A stretch of DNA of 64,000 nt from Phoronis australis. Lineage: Eukaryota; Phoronida; Phoronidae. The stretch covers positions 478,115 through 542,114 of the forward strand of contig NMRA01000101.1 in assembly GCA_002633005.1 (NCBI GenBank). The letters are read 5' to 3'. Below are positions 1 to 11,346 of the stretch, piece after piece; within the stretch, counting starts at the first letter, position 1; the number at the start of each line of letters is the position of its first letter. The notes beneath the pieces were generated by a model. It did not search any database. It had not been told where the DNA came from and saw only the letters and a program-made list of their open reading frames with translations. Both the position numbers and the translations under genes were made by a program.

Positions 1-236
1 GGCGGCCACAAACTTATAATGAGATGAAAGCAGTTCCAATAATTTACCCTAGCTGCTAGTTAGACGTGATGTTTTTGAATGGTTGTAAGTCAGTTAACCT
101 TTATGTGTTTTGAAGACCAGTGCATTATAGTTTTATTTGAATCATATAAGTCATGTCTGAGATAGGTTACTTCATAACAAACACACAGTATCTTAATGTC
201 CAATGATGTCAGCGATATGGTCATTTTCTTTTTCAG

Positions 237-383
237 CACGCTCGTTCCAAAGATGTCCGCCTGATGGTGGATGCAGAGCAGACGTACTTTCAACCCGCCA
301 TAAGCCGCTTGACTGTTGAAATGATGCGAAAATTCAACAAAGAGAAGGCAGTTATCTTCAACACTTACCAGTGTTATCTCAAG
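237..383 (+). CDS. PRODH: PRODH exon (first in window)
   Basis: The exon is preceded by a pyrimidine tract and CAG and followed by a GTATGG donor. It is phase 0 at both ends and encodes 49 residues, including [20 protein letters not shown] and the FNTYQCYLK strand of the TIM barrel. Confidence 0.95.
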
Positions 384-3300
384 GTATGGTAATTTTCCAC
401 TTCTTAAAATAATATTTTGTCCCTCACTTATTTCGCATGAGCTTAGTTGGTGGGAATATCTTTCTTCACCTAATTCACACAGTCAGGCATGTACTTGGGG
501 AAACATCCATACAAAGCCCTATCACTAACTTTTAACATCCATACAAAGTCGTGTCAAAGATTCTTAAAACATCCCTCACAAAATACCAGTCAACAACACT
601 TAACATCCCATACAAAGCTGTTTCAATAATTATTAAAATATACATACACAGCTCTGTAGATAACTCTTAACAGACATAGGAAACCATGTCAGTAACTCTT
701 AAGATACAAACAAAGCCCTGTCAGTAACTCGATTTTAACATACATACAAAGCCCTGTTAACAACTCGTAACATGCATACAAATAATGCTTGGCACCCCAT
801 ACAAAGCCCTGTCAATAACTTTTAACGGACCATACTAAGCCTGATCAGCTTTGCTCTTTTTAAGGGATTTCAAACATTTTAAGGTAAAAATGGTGGAAAT
901 ACGTGCCATAACTTGTACTACTTTCATAATTGTACTACTAACATTTCCGTGAGTGTACTACATACTTAGCATTGTAATACATTACATGTATTACATCACA
1001 TTGTACTAACATACCATGTACTATTTACATTCATTACATGTATTACACTTACATCACATTGTACTAACATACCATGTACTATTTACATTCATTACATGTA
1101 TTACACTTACATCACATTGTACTAACATACCATGTACTATTTACATTCATTACATGTATTACACTTACATCACATTGTACTAACATACCATGTACTATTT
1201 ACATTCATTACATGTATTACACTTACATCACATTGTACTAACATACCATGTACTATTTACATTCATTACATGTATTACACTTACATCACATTGTACTAAC
1301 ATACCATGTACTATTTACATTCATTACATGTATTACACTTACATCACATTGTACTAACATACCATGTACTATTTACATTCATTACATGTATTACACTTAC
1401 ATCACATTGTACTAACATACCATGTACTATTTACATTCATTACATGTATTACACTTACATCACATTGTACTAACATACCATGTACTATTTACATTCATTA
1501 CATGTATTACACTTACATCACATTGTGCTACTTACATTACATTATAATACATGCTATGTATTACTTACATCACGTGCTAACATACCATGTACTATTTACA
1601 TTACATGTACTTCTTACAATGGAGGAGGCAGTGTGGCCTAGTGTGATGGATACCTGCTTTCTTTACTCGAGGTCGTGGGTACGAGTCCCAGGTTTCTGCT
1701 CATCAGCTCCGTTTTTAATAAAGCATAAAAATGGTTCCAGGTGATCAGTGCAATGGGCCCACTTGCGCAGCCTGCGCACGTATGGTACAACATGTATCAG
1801 ACCGCCTGTAATATTTTTTATGCAGTCACTTACAATACTTAGCAATACTAACTGCTATTTGAATTATCTTGTACTATTTACATTTCATGTAATTAAACGT
1901 GAAAACACAAATTCTTTTTTGTAGGAATCCTTTAATGAGCTGCAGTTGGACCTTGATCTTGCCAAGCGAGAAAACTTCTGTTTTGGTGCCAAGATTGTAC
2001 GGGGGGCCTACATGGAGCAGGTACTCATAAGGCCGATGGACTGTGGCAATGATGTCGTAGAAATGGATACATCGAGTTGTTTTAAAAAAACAGAAGTGAC
2101 TGTAGTTGTATTCTCAAAGCTTTTGTGACTGCCATTAAATTTTTTGATATAACAATGATCCTGTGGTGTCGGTTAGAGTGAACCTTTTCCTGTAAAAATT
2201 AATAATTCTATTGCTTAGATTAAACCTTTTCCTGTAAAAATTAATAATGCTGTTGCTCAGAGCTACAGCGTACCAACTAATTTCTGTCATATTTCAGTGT
2301 TCCAAAAAGTAGTTGAACGTCATGTTGATGAAAAGATTGGTAAGACTTGCACTATGTATGTTAAGAAATAGTGACCATTTTCCTTCAGGAACGTGAGCGA
2401 GCAGTTGCCCTCAACTATGAAGACCCAATCAACCCGACGTACGAGGCAACTAGTGAAATGTATGAAAAAGTGATTACATATATAATGGAGCAAGCGAAAC
2501 ATAGGAGCAGACCTGCAGCTGTATCTGTCATGGCCGCCACTCACAATGAAGACACAGTCAGAATGATTGTTAGCAGGTGGGAAGTGATACTTACTAATTT
2601 TGTTCATTTTAGGTGGATTATACTGGTCATTGTGCCGTGCTTTGACCAAAAACGTTACGTACCATTCCCCTGGACTGTTAAAACCAAGAAATTTCCAACA
2701 TCACTATCAGATCTATTATCACGCTGGATTAAACTTGACAATCAAGTAAATGAGATCCAGATTGTATCCAAAATGTCAAAACGCAACGTTGTGTTCATGG
2801 AACGATCTTTTCTAAATTTTCGTCTTCTGTCTTTACTTAGCCCGAATTTCGAACTTGACTAGGACAAATTTTGTGTTGCGAACCTTGAGTCACTTTTTCA
2901 TGATATGGGTCCATGATCTCAATTACCACTGACTTTTTGACACACTGCTGACAGGTTTCTCAGTCTCAAAATGCTATTTATTAAAACAAGTTTGATATCG
3001 TCAATCATTTTGATGCTCCTGCATATTACTTTAATCTCTGTCCATCGTTTGGTGTCTGGTGTCCATCCATCATCTGTAGCTGTATCTCCTAAATCGCTTG
3101 TAGGATTTTTATGCCATCGTCTCTGTCCTGCATCCAGTGCTATATCTCGTAAATCCCTTGGTGGATCTTCATGAAACGTGGCACGTCATGTGTTCGTATG
3201 ATGCCTTTTTTGTTTTTGGTTTTTGGATGACTTGATAGGATTCAATTACCGCTATATACCCTGGGGGCAATTTTAGTTTGTCTTGGCGTGTATCTTTGGA

Positions 3301-6300
3301 GTTGTATTTTCATGAAATTTGGCAAAATGGGATAATATAAGCTTAAACTATGAGGAGGAACTTTTATTCAGCCAGCTGTATTCGTAAAGGTGTACTATAG
3401 GAGCCTGATGGTGGATAATTTTCTTGGTTTCGCGTAGTATAAGAACTGAGTTAAGCACAAGTTGAATAGCTGAAATTTGTATGACCAAAAATTTAATGAT
3501 GTTAGAATTGTATTTGCAAGCCAATTTAGCGAGATTTTCGTGGCGAAGTGACTCTTGTCAATGCGTTATTCAGTACATTGTCTGTAGAGTTCCCGTGTGA
3601 CGAGGCAACTCTCAGAGACCATTGTGTGATGGCTGGGGCAACAAAAATCGAGCACACATGTAATGCAAGTGAGGAACGCACTATTTTGAGATAGATAATT
3701 TTTCTTTCTTGGATTATCAAATTTTTGCATTATTTCAGATTTAAACATTTATTCATTCATGCTCACAGACAATATAAACATTCACTAAAGACAGAACTGG
3801 AATGATTACCAAATATAAGTTGATAAATGTGTTACCAGACACTCACTGTCACCCTGTGTCACTGTGATATTTTCAGTCGTCTGCAAACAGAAGAACCATA
3901 ACGGTCCATCAACTTGCAATTGGCGATTTTAAGTAAAATTCTCAATTTTGTAATATTTAAAATTTAATGTTTTTTTTGTGAAATTGAAACATGGCAAGTA
4001 ATTGACAAATTTAACAAATCAGGGAAGACAAAGTTTATGGTCCTGTGAATTTGCCATAGTTTAATACTAGGTAATGTTGCCCTGTTTTAACCCAAAAACG
4101 ATGGTTCGACTCATAGTGTACTGCTACGCAGTGTTATTGTAACAGAAATAACTGGTCCAATATCTCTGTTTCAGGATGCATGAACTTGGAATTCACCCTA
4201 ATCACAAGATTATCTGCTTTGGTCAACTCTTGGGGATGTGTGATCAAGTTAGTTTTCCGCTCGGTAAGTTAAACTGAATGATAGACGCACATGCCCAGTG
4301 CGATGGGGGAGGGGTGAGGGGTGGAGACTGTTTTGTATTTAGACCAGCAATGTACGCTCGCGCCGGCAGTCCAATTTTGGACTTCTAGAAACCAAACCGG
4401 TTGTTTTTTGTTTAACCATACTACATCAGTTTTATGAACAGAATAGAAATAATATACCTCGTTACAATGTGCCCTGACTGTCAGTTTAGAATATCAATAA
4501 TGGTATGAGTTACCAACTTTCAATTCCCAGTTTTACTTATTGGATGCAAATCTATCCTGCACCTTACTAGTGTTGCAATGATTCGAGTTGTCGACGACAT
4601 TGTCGACCAATGAAAATTAATTTCAAGACATTGCTATCGTTTCTGTGATCTCTCTATAACAACTACAAAATCCATGTAAATTTGGTGAAACCTCCATGGC
4701 CACACCCAAATCTTGGTTTGGTATTGCTTAAAATTGTAAAGTCATTCATATAAACAAGGTGAAGACTCCTCAGCCACAAGTGAATCTTTGTCTGTGTAGG
4801 ATTGCATTATTTGTTGTTCATTAGAGAAACATAACTACCATGGTTTGAACCAGTGCCGTCTGAACAGTCCTAGACTTGGCTATCATAGCGAATTTCTGGT
4901 TCTTGGTGATAGTTTCACTCCAAAACCGTATCGAGTCTTTCATTTGGAAACCTTTCAGACTAGATTTCAAAGGTCCCGTATTGTATGTTGCAATGAGGTT
5001 CAATTGCTTTGGGTGTACCATAGTCTCAGTCATTGCATCCAGGCAGCTAGTAATAACAATGTGTTACTTTAGACAGATGTATTACTAAACATCTTTCAAA
5101 GGTTTCTGTTTATTCGATTACTTAGTTACATTTAGCCGACTTTATGACCAGGTGGTTTACCAAGCAAGACTTACGAGAGATATTGTCATGTATTTTAAAT
5201 GAGAACACGTGACGTTGACTAGATTTCAGCTAGGTCCTAGCATAGGTCCTAGTGTTAGTGAAGGCATGCCAGCTCTTGTTGTACCGGGTCTGATTTTACC
5301 AACCTGGTGTAACTGTCAGAATGCCTGGTTTAGTTAGATCAGGTTGTAGGTTTAGTAACTCCAGCATTAAGGTATCCAAGACCCTCTAATGTATTGATCT
5401 GCATTAATCTCGACAAAAGAACTACTGACAGAAGCGCTTCAAGGGAACCTTTATCATGCGGATATAAATGGCACACAGCAGTACAGTTAAAGCTGCCATT
5501 TGCTAGTGGTCCTGATGCCAATAAATGGGTTGAAAAAGGTCTGAAAACTTTTCTTATGAAGAAAAATGTTTCCCCACAGAACTGATTAGTGGAAAAAGCT
5601 AATGTTATAGAGAACAAAAAAAAAACTGATGTCAAATCAAGTTGGCCTAAGCATCAGACTTGGAGAGACATTGGTCCACCAAAAAGAAATTATCACCGTA
5701 AACAGCTTCAAAGAAACTTTCCATTGGGGGACCCGAATGAAGGTGAAAGTCAGCCAGGAAAATCAGGTGGTGCTGACCAGAGATGGTGCCTGTGTCGTCA
5801 CAAAATTGAGAATAGTCCATTCTTGTTCAAAAATGGCGTCACGGATGCAACATCTTTCTGCTGCAAGAATCACGCAAGGCTGCGTCAGGCATTTTAAACA
5901 GTGTTAAACCTGGGTTTGGCCAGGTCTATTGTTAAACCTGGGTTTGGCCAGGTCTATTGTTAAACCTGGGTGTGGCCAGGTCTATTGTTAAACCTGGGTT
6001 TGGCCAGGTCTATTGTTAAACCTGGGTTTGGCCAGGTCTATTGTTAAACCTGGTTTAAGATCTTAATGCATGTCTGAGGAATTGACTTCGATTGTGAAAT
6101 GAAAAGCAGCTTAAACCAGGTTTAAACTGGAGTTAGAGCAGGTTTTACTGACAACTGGTCTAAAAGTTAAACCATCTTTATGAAATGCAGATTATCTTTA
6201 ATCTTGGTTTAAGTCCAATTTAAACCAGATTTAACTTTAAACTACCTTGATGAAATTGGCTGCAAATGTCAGACCTGAACGCAAAATATAAATGAACGAA

Positions 6301-6600
6301 ATTATCAGTTTGTTTTGAAAAACTTGCATTTAATTTGCTCCATTTTATTCACTATAACTTGCCAGGAATTCCAAACTATATTTGGTACACTGCTATGTAT
6401 TTGCAGGTCAAGCGGGTTTCTCTGTCTACAAATATGTTCCATATGGCCCTGTGGAGGAGGTGTTGCCGTACTTGTCTAGGCGGGCACTGGAAAACCGTGG
6501 AATGTTCAAGAAAGTAAAGAAAGAACAACACATGATGTGGCAAGAAGTGAAACGACGCTGCCGCCAGGGGGTGTTCTTTGACAGACCGTCTCTGCACTAG
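237..6600 (+). CDS. PRODH: Proline dehydrogenase, mitochondrial (3' part of gene, five exons)
   Basis: The product oxidises L-proline to pyrroline-5-carboxylate with FAD at the mitochondrial inner membrane, the first step of proline catabolism. Five phase-compatible exons (237-383, 1925-2020, 2389-2576, 4175-4263, 6407-6600) give the C-terminal 237 residues and a TAG stop. Visible family signatures in order: [45 protein letters not shown] and the substrate-binding YLSRRALEN. The PINPTYEAT and YKYVPYGPV segments fit PRODH better than the hydroxyproline paralogue PRODH2. The family is about 600 residues, so the N-terminal half with the targeting peptide lies left of the window. Introns carry two satellite arrays, a SINE and an old transposon. 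Candidate poly(A) signals AATAAA lie at 6991 and 10098. No frameshift or lost key residue is visible. Confidence 0.97.
480..835. repeat. Degenerate ~38-bp minisatellite in PRODH intron
   Basis: About nine diverged copies of a unit close to AACATACATACAAAGCCCTG followed by TCAATAACT. Unit length and sequence vary, so the array is old. Confidence 0.7.
976..1528. repeat. 58-bp tandem satellite, about nine near-identical copies
   Basis: The word CTATTTACATTCATTACATG recurs at 1021, 1079, 1137, 1195, 1253, 1311, 1369, 1427 and 1485, exactly 58 bp apart. Copies are virtually identical in the centre and degrade at both edges, as expected for recent expansion. An open frame through it has no coding merit. 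Confidence 0.95.
1618..1828 (+). mobile_element. tRNA-derived SINE, copy 1 (internally shortened)
   Basis: It starts GGAGGCAGTGTGGCCTAG, has a box-B-like ACGAGTCCCAGG, the family body GGTGATCAGTGCAATGGGCC, and a diverged terminal hairpin followed by a T-rich tail. Compared with the copy at 30545 it lacks part of the middle. CTTACAAT occurs on both flanks, a possible short target duplication. Confidence 0.75.
1925..2020 (+). CDS. PRODH: PRODH exon
   Basis: Acceptor TAG and donor GTACTC flank 32 codons in phase 0/0. The exon encodes [13 protein letters not shown], which carries the conserved Lys and Arg near the flavin and substrate. Confidence 0.95.
2389..2576 (+). CDS. PRODH: PRODH exon
   Basis: Acceptor CAG at 2386-2388 and donor GTGGGA. 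The exon ends in phase 2, splitting an Arg codon. It contains [10 protein letters not shown] and [11 protein letters not shown]. Confidence 0.95.
3040..3330 (-). mobile_element. Old remnant of the Helitron-like modular element (reverse orientation)
   Basis: Read on the minus strand, GATTTAGGAGATACAGCT and similar stretches align with the GGTTTGGGAGATACAGCC module of the elements at 25.5-26.5 kb. It lies in the PRODH intron between 2576 and 4175 and is strongly diverged. Confidence 0.45.
4175..4263 (+). CDS. PRODH: PRODH exon
   Basis: Acceptor TTTCAG and donor GTAAGT. The exon completes the split Arg codon and ends phase 1. It encodes [20 protein letters not shown], the conserved GQLLGMCD region. 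Confidence 0.95.
5903..6053. repeat. 28-bp minisatellite, 5.4 copies
   Basis: The unit begins GTTAAACCTGGGTTTGGCCA and ends GGTCTATT. It is repeated head-to-tail with one T-to-G change, in the last PRODH intron. The following 200 bp contains scattered TTAAACCAG/CTGGTTTAA fragments on both strands, so the unit probably arose from a local palindromic sequence. Confidence 0.9.
6407..6600 (+). CDS. PRODH: PRODH terminal coding exon
   Basis: Acceptor TTTGCAG. The exon encodes the last 64 residues, including [20 protein letters not shown], and ends at TAG (6598-6600). The Tyr and paired Arg of the proline-carboxylate site are present. Confidence 0.96.
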
Positions 6601-9600
6601 ACGACCTATTGCATAATTGTAGGAATCTTTAAAATTTGTAAAAAATATTTATAATTGTGATCAGATCACTTAAATGCTGGAACACAACATCCGTAATTGT
6701 GTCAAGAGAGTTGCAGTAAATCTATCTTTGGATAAAAACTTTTGATTAAGATCATTTACTGACTTGTCTTAAATTGTTTCTTTTTCATATAGAAGTGACT
6801 TCGTTCTTGTAGCGATAAAAACTGATAGTCAGTGATTGCTTGAGTTGAGACTCAATGAGTTGGTGATTAGTGTAATGGGCTGGCCTTGTGGCCTAAACAC
6901 GCCTGGTGTACCGCAGAAGGCATCAAGCCACCTGCATTTTTTTTCAATGAGCTGCCTTTACATGTTGAATCATTTTTATGGACGCAAAACAATAAACCTG
7001 CAGCTGATTCAAAAGGCTGGTTCCAAGATGGAATGCCTAGATTTATTGCTAGGTGGTATATTGGATGTAGTTGTTATGGCAGGCAAAATGACTCGGCTAG
7101 TTAGGCCAACTTATCGAGTCTGATATCAAACACAAAATTAACGAAGAGTCATTTGTTTTGTAGTCTCAACATTACTTTTAATCTGAGTTAGGAATATGTG
7201 GAAACCAGTTGGCTCTGCTTTCACTGTAACATTGTTTTGTAGATTGGAGATGCATTTGTGTTGGACTGCCCTCTAGTCAATGTGGAATTCTGTGGGTTGG
7301 AGATACACAAGTGTTGTACTGTTAGTCAATGTGGAACTCTGTAGGTTGGAGATATACATCAGTGTTGGACGGCCCTGTGTAGTCAATGTGACTCATTGTA
7401 GGTTAAACATACATAAGTTTTGGACTGCACTCTGTTGTCAATGTGATTCCTTGTAGGCTGGAGATACATGAGTGTTGGACTGCACTCTGTAGTCATCGTG
7501 GTATCATTGTCACGTCTTGTCACTGATTCTCGATAATTGGATTTATCTCAATTTCTTGCTAACAGCGCATTACAGTCGCCCAGTTGGACTCTACTGTCCG
7601 TTTTCTCAAAATATGCATTGCAATTGTGGTTGCCGTCTTAGATCGTCTTCACATTGGGGGTTTCAGATACCTCAATAACAAATTAAAGTACTTTGAAAAC
7701 TGTTTTGGCCCTAATCAGGACAAAACATTTATCAAAAACTTAAGGCAGACTTAAAATCTCTTTCTTTAAACTGTCTTGAGTCAAATTTAAGTTTTATCTT
7801 AAAGTTTAAGATTTGTCTTAGCTATTAAAGTCAGTTTTGTTGGAACGGGCCCCAGGGCTCTGTTTAAGTCTCAAGTTTGATTGTTGGCATGATGTCAACA
7901 GATCTGTACAACAAGAACTTGATGGTATGACAGCATTTTATTTAAGTTTAAGTTAAGACTAAAATAGTTTCATGAAACGGAACCCAAGTTATTTCTGCAG
8001 TCATTTGTTTCTACAATTCTTTGTTATGGAATTGTCAAACACTATTTTCTGTGGTCATACCCCAATCAGTTTCTTTTATCTCTGACATTTTTTGTATTTG
8101 ACAAAGTAATCTCTTGAATGCCTATAGTGTGTCACTGTCACAGTAGGCTGTGTAACCTATTGAAATGTGACCCACCTGTCCAATAACAGTTCTTGCAGGT
8201 TCAGTGTGACAATTCAGCTATTTGTCTTGTGCACTATGATCGTTTTCGTTGGTGACTGGTGTAATTAGTATGGAGAAATTATGCCTCCTGAAGGGATAGT
8301 TATTATTGACACACGCACGCACACACACACAATGTACATTCTACAAATATTAATATATGTATATGTGTGTGTTTTCACCATTTCTGTACATGATTTTGTA
8401 ACCCACTGTTCACTTTGTTCTGCGTTTAACTAATATTATGTAATACGTTATACAATGGTGTGAAACACAAAGTGTCAGTAGCTTTGGAATCTCTTAGCTT
8501 ATGCAATGAGGTCAGGAGTCTCCTTTATGCCAATGCATTTATTGCTTTCTTACATGTAGGACATTTTCTTGGTGATATTTTTATTGTTAAATACTAATAT
8601 ATTTATCCCTATACTTTTTATTAGTTAAGACATTGGATGTATAGTATCAGTCTATTTTTCTGAAAATTTACTTTCCTGACTGTGTACGTGTATCGCACCT
8701 TTTTAATGTTAAAGTTGACTGCCAACTCGTTAGGCACATAATCCATTACCTTAAAAATATGTATTTTGAACTTGAACAATTTCCTTATTTTCTGAAAGTT
8801 TTAAATTTCTATAAAATAGCATAATCGGTAATACAATCCCAAACAACAAATTTTAGTAGTTTGGAATAATGTTTAACTGAAAACACCATTAAAACATCGG
8901 CATGTCATGTTGCTGTATTGAAGTTAGCTTTGACAGTCGTTTTCTGACCTATGCAGATGATGGGTCTTGGCAAATCCTGATCCGAATGATTTCTGATCCA
9001 ACCTGATGTAGGCATCTGGGGTCTCAGTGTTGATGTTAGCGCTTTCCTGTTTCTTAACACAGGATTCATTTTATTGCTTCTGAAATTTTACTCTCATCTC
9101 ATTGGCGCGAGATGCTACCTGACCAGTAACTAAAGTGCATTTTTCCGTTGGTCAGTCACTCTCAGTTTACCAAGCACGAAAGGGCCAGCACTTAACATGA
9201 GTTTTTGGGCTGGAAAAAAGGTCTTGGTAGCTCTTCTACCATATGTACAAAACCTGAAAATTTGAACAGTATATTGGACTAAAGATGTCAAAAACCTTCC
9301 ACAAAGTCTATTGAAACTGGTTCCAAAGTCAAGTTTACATCTTTTACGACTTCTGGAAGTGCAACCGGCGTTTAAAAACGAGCTAACATACACCAAATTG
9401 TCAATTACTGTGAATTTAAAGTCAGTGCATTCGCCGGACTGTTCAGACTGTCAAAATTCCTGATTACAGAAATCTGAAGTGGATGTTGACCAACCAGATT
9501 TTTTACAAATCCAAAGCCTGTCTGAAGGGTAACCGAATTTCTTGCTGAATTCCAATTTTCTGCTTGTTTGCAAGCAGTAAAGGTATAACGAAAGCCAGAA

Positions 9601-11262
9601 CTGAGCAAGAAATGGGTCAAGGGGTCATTGACTGGCAGTCTTTCACTCAGAACTGATGCAAAAATCATTCCTATCCTTTACTGCAGCACAAAACTAGGCT
9701 GGCACCAATTTTAGAGAAAGTGGGTATCTGAATTGAACTGTATGTGGCTAAAAAGCTGCCGAGTGGCATGAAAGCCTGATATGTTACATTGTACTATGGT
9801 ACTTGCAGTACACCTCTTCTGTCTGCTGCTAATATCAAGAAGCATAACTGTTTACCTTAATGAACATAATATTAATACGCGCATGCATCGCGACACCTTG
9901 CGTACATAGAGATGAACATGTTGTGATATAGATGTCCTGACGTGCATGTATGGAGATAGACATGTATGGTGGTGACGTACATCTATCATGATGTGTACCT
10001 AGATGTACATGTATTGTCAGTGATAAAGTAATTATGTAAACATTGTTATTTGTTCTGTGACAGACTGTCCTTATGACATGTGGATAATGTATTGAATCAA
10101 TAAAACTTTGTTTCTGGCTGGTCCTCATCTTGAATCTCATCAATGTTAACTTGCCAAGTCCAAATCACGGAATAACAGTAACAGTGACACCCGTTATGCA
10201 GCACCACATATTTCAAAATGGCCACTATATATGCGTGAAAGATTTTTACAGCAAAAGCTTATACCAAGGTCTATGTCTCTGTATCCAAAATATTGTTTAT
10301 TCAAAGAAATTTGTTTCAAATCTTTCAGATATTAACTTTCGGGTGCAGGTGGCTGCCCTTTATACAAGGGCATACGTTGTCTACAATCTTCAACACCACA
10401 TTTGGTTTGATGGAGCATTACAGCTGAGATTAGATCACCTGTGAAGTTCACTTACTGTCTTTAACAAGTTTGGTGTAACCAGTAGCAACAGCTGAAACTT
10501 GCAAAATATGTCTTACTAGTCTCATACTGGAAAGCTAGCACATTACTAATTTAACCCGACATGAATAGTGTATACTGTTTGGAAGGAAAATAAAGAAAAT
10601 TGCCTTAAAAACAATTTAATGAGCATTCCCAGTAAAACCAGACGTGAAAATGATGAGTTTTCAGCTGAAAAACTGAAATTGAGTTGCAAATAAATGCAGT
10701 ACGTCTTGACATGTTACTTGGGCAAGATTATGTCCTACACTCAACGGGCCATATAGCTGAGAATGTTATAAAAATGGGATGTGCCTTCACGTTTCCCTAC
10801 AGATGTTCCATTCATACTGTTTATAAGGTCAGCACTCTACATACCACAGTTTAATTTCATAATGCAGTAACATTCTAAGCAGTACAATGTACCAGGAATC
10901 GCAACCCACCTCGTAACACTAGATTAGCTCAGAGCATAACCATGGATGAAAGTTTAGATACCTTTGGATTTGCGAGCGTTTCAAGCTGACAGCTAAATCT
11001 TGCGCACTTGGAAACGACCTGCTCGAGACACCATTGTCAAGGTGATTAACACGGAATATCCCTTTCAAGCATGGTTTTACGATTAGCATATAGATGTATG
11101 CGTCTGATTCTAAGCAGACGGGCCTAAATACATGCATATACGGTACACAATTTTGAAAAGATTAACAACACTACAGCACCAGTGTTTCACAAAGAACTAG
11201 TGTTTGCCAAATGCCAAGGTAATTGTGTTCATTCCTTGAATTGCACACTGCTGTCATAAATA
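6601..11262. other. Intergenic region between convergent PRODH and SFSWAP
   Basis: The two genes are tail-to-tail. The region probably includes both 3' UTRs. Candidate poly(A) signals are AATAAA at 6991 and 10098 (+), AATAAA read from 10301 to 10296 (-) and ATTAAA read from 10855 to 10850 (-). It also holds a minisatellite at 7236-7500 and a CA microsatellite near 8305-8330. Short open frames at 9130-9668 (-) and 10130-10444 (+) show no recognisable similarity or splice context. I see no further gene. Confidence 0.6.
7236..7500. repeat. Degenerate ~55-bp minisatellite, about five copies
   Basis: The words GGTTGGAGATACA, GTGTTGGACTGC and AGTCAATGTG recur in order with starts near 7243, 7297, 7345, 7401 and 7458. 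Copies are clearly diverged. Confidence 0.75.
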
Positions 11263-11346
11263 TCATGAGTCAACGGCTGGAGAATCCTCTTTTAGAACTG
11301 CTTTGCGACTTGCTTTTAACATGGCTCGAACTTTTGAAAGCATATC
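11263..11346 (-). CDS. SFSWAP: SFSWAP exon 17 (terminal)
   Basis: Acceptor TTTTTGCAG. It encodes [15 protein letters not shown] and ends TGA at 11263-11265. The first part matches the conserved extreme C-terminus of SFSWAP (DLMAKVRAMLAASK type), which makes this exon convincing although it is only 84 nt. Confidence 0.88.
   Translation of the reverse strand, partial: DMLSKVRAMLKASRKAVLKEDSPAVDS

Noticed and set aside
480-1528. CRISPR-like array
   Set aside because: Units are contiguous tandem repeats without unique spacers, in a eukaryotic intron.
1364-1744. 126-codon open frame running through the 58-bp satellite
   Set aside because: It is a product of the repeat period in a stop-poor frame and runs into a SINE; it has no splice or homology support.
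4821-5907. Open frames on both strands in the last PRODH intron as a retained gene or transposase
   Set aside because: Frames are short, overlap on both strands and match no family I recognise; the adjacent PRODH exons show this is intron.
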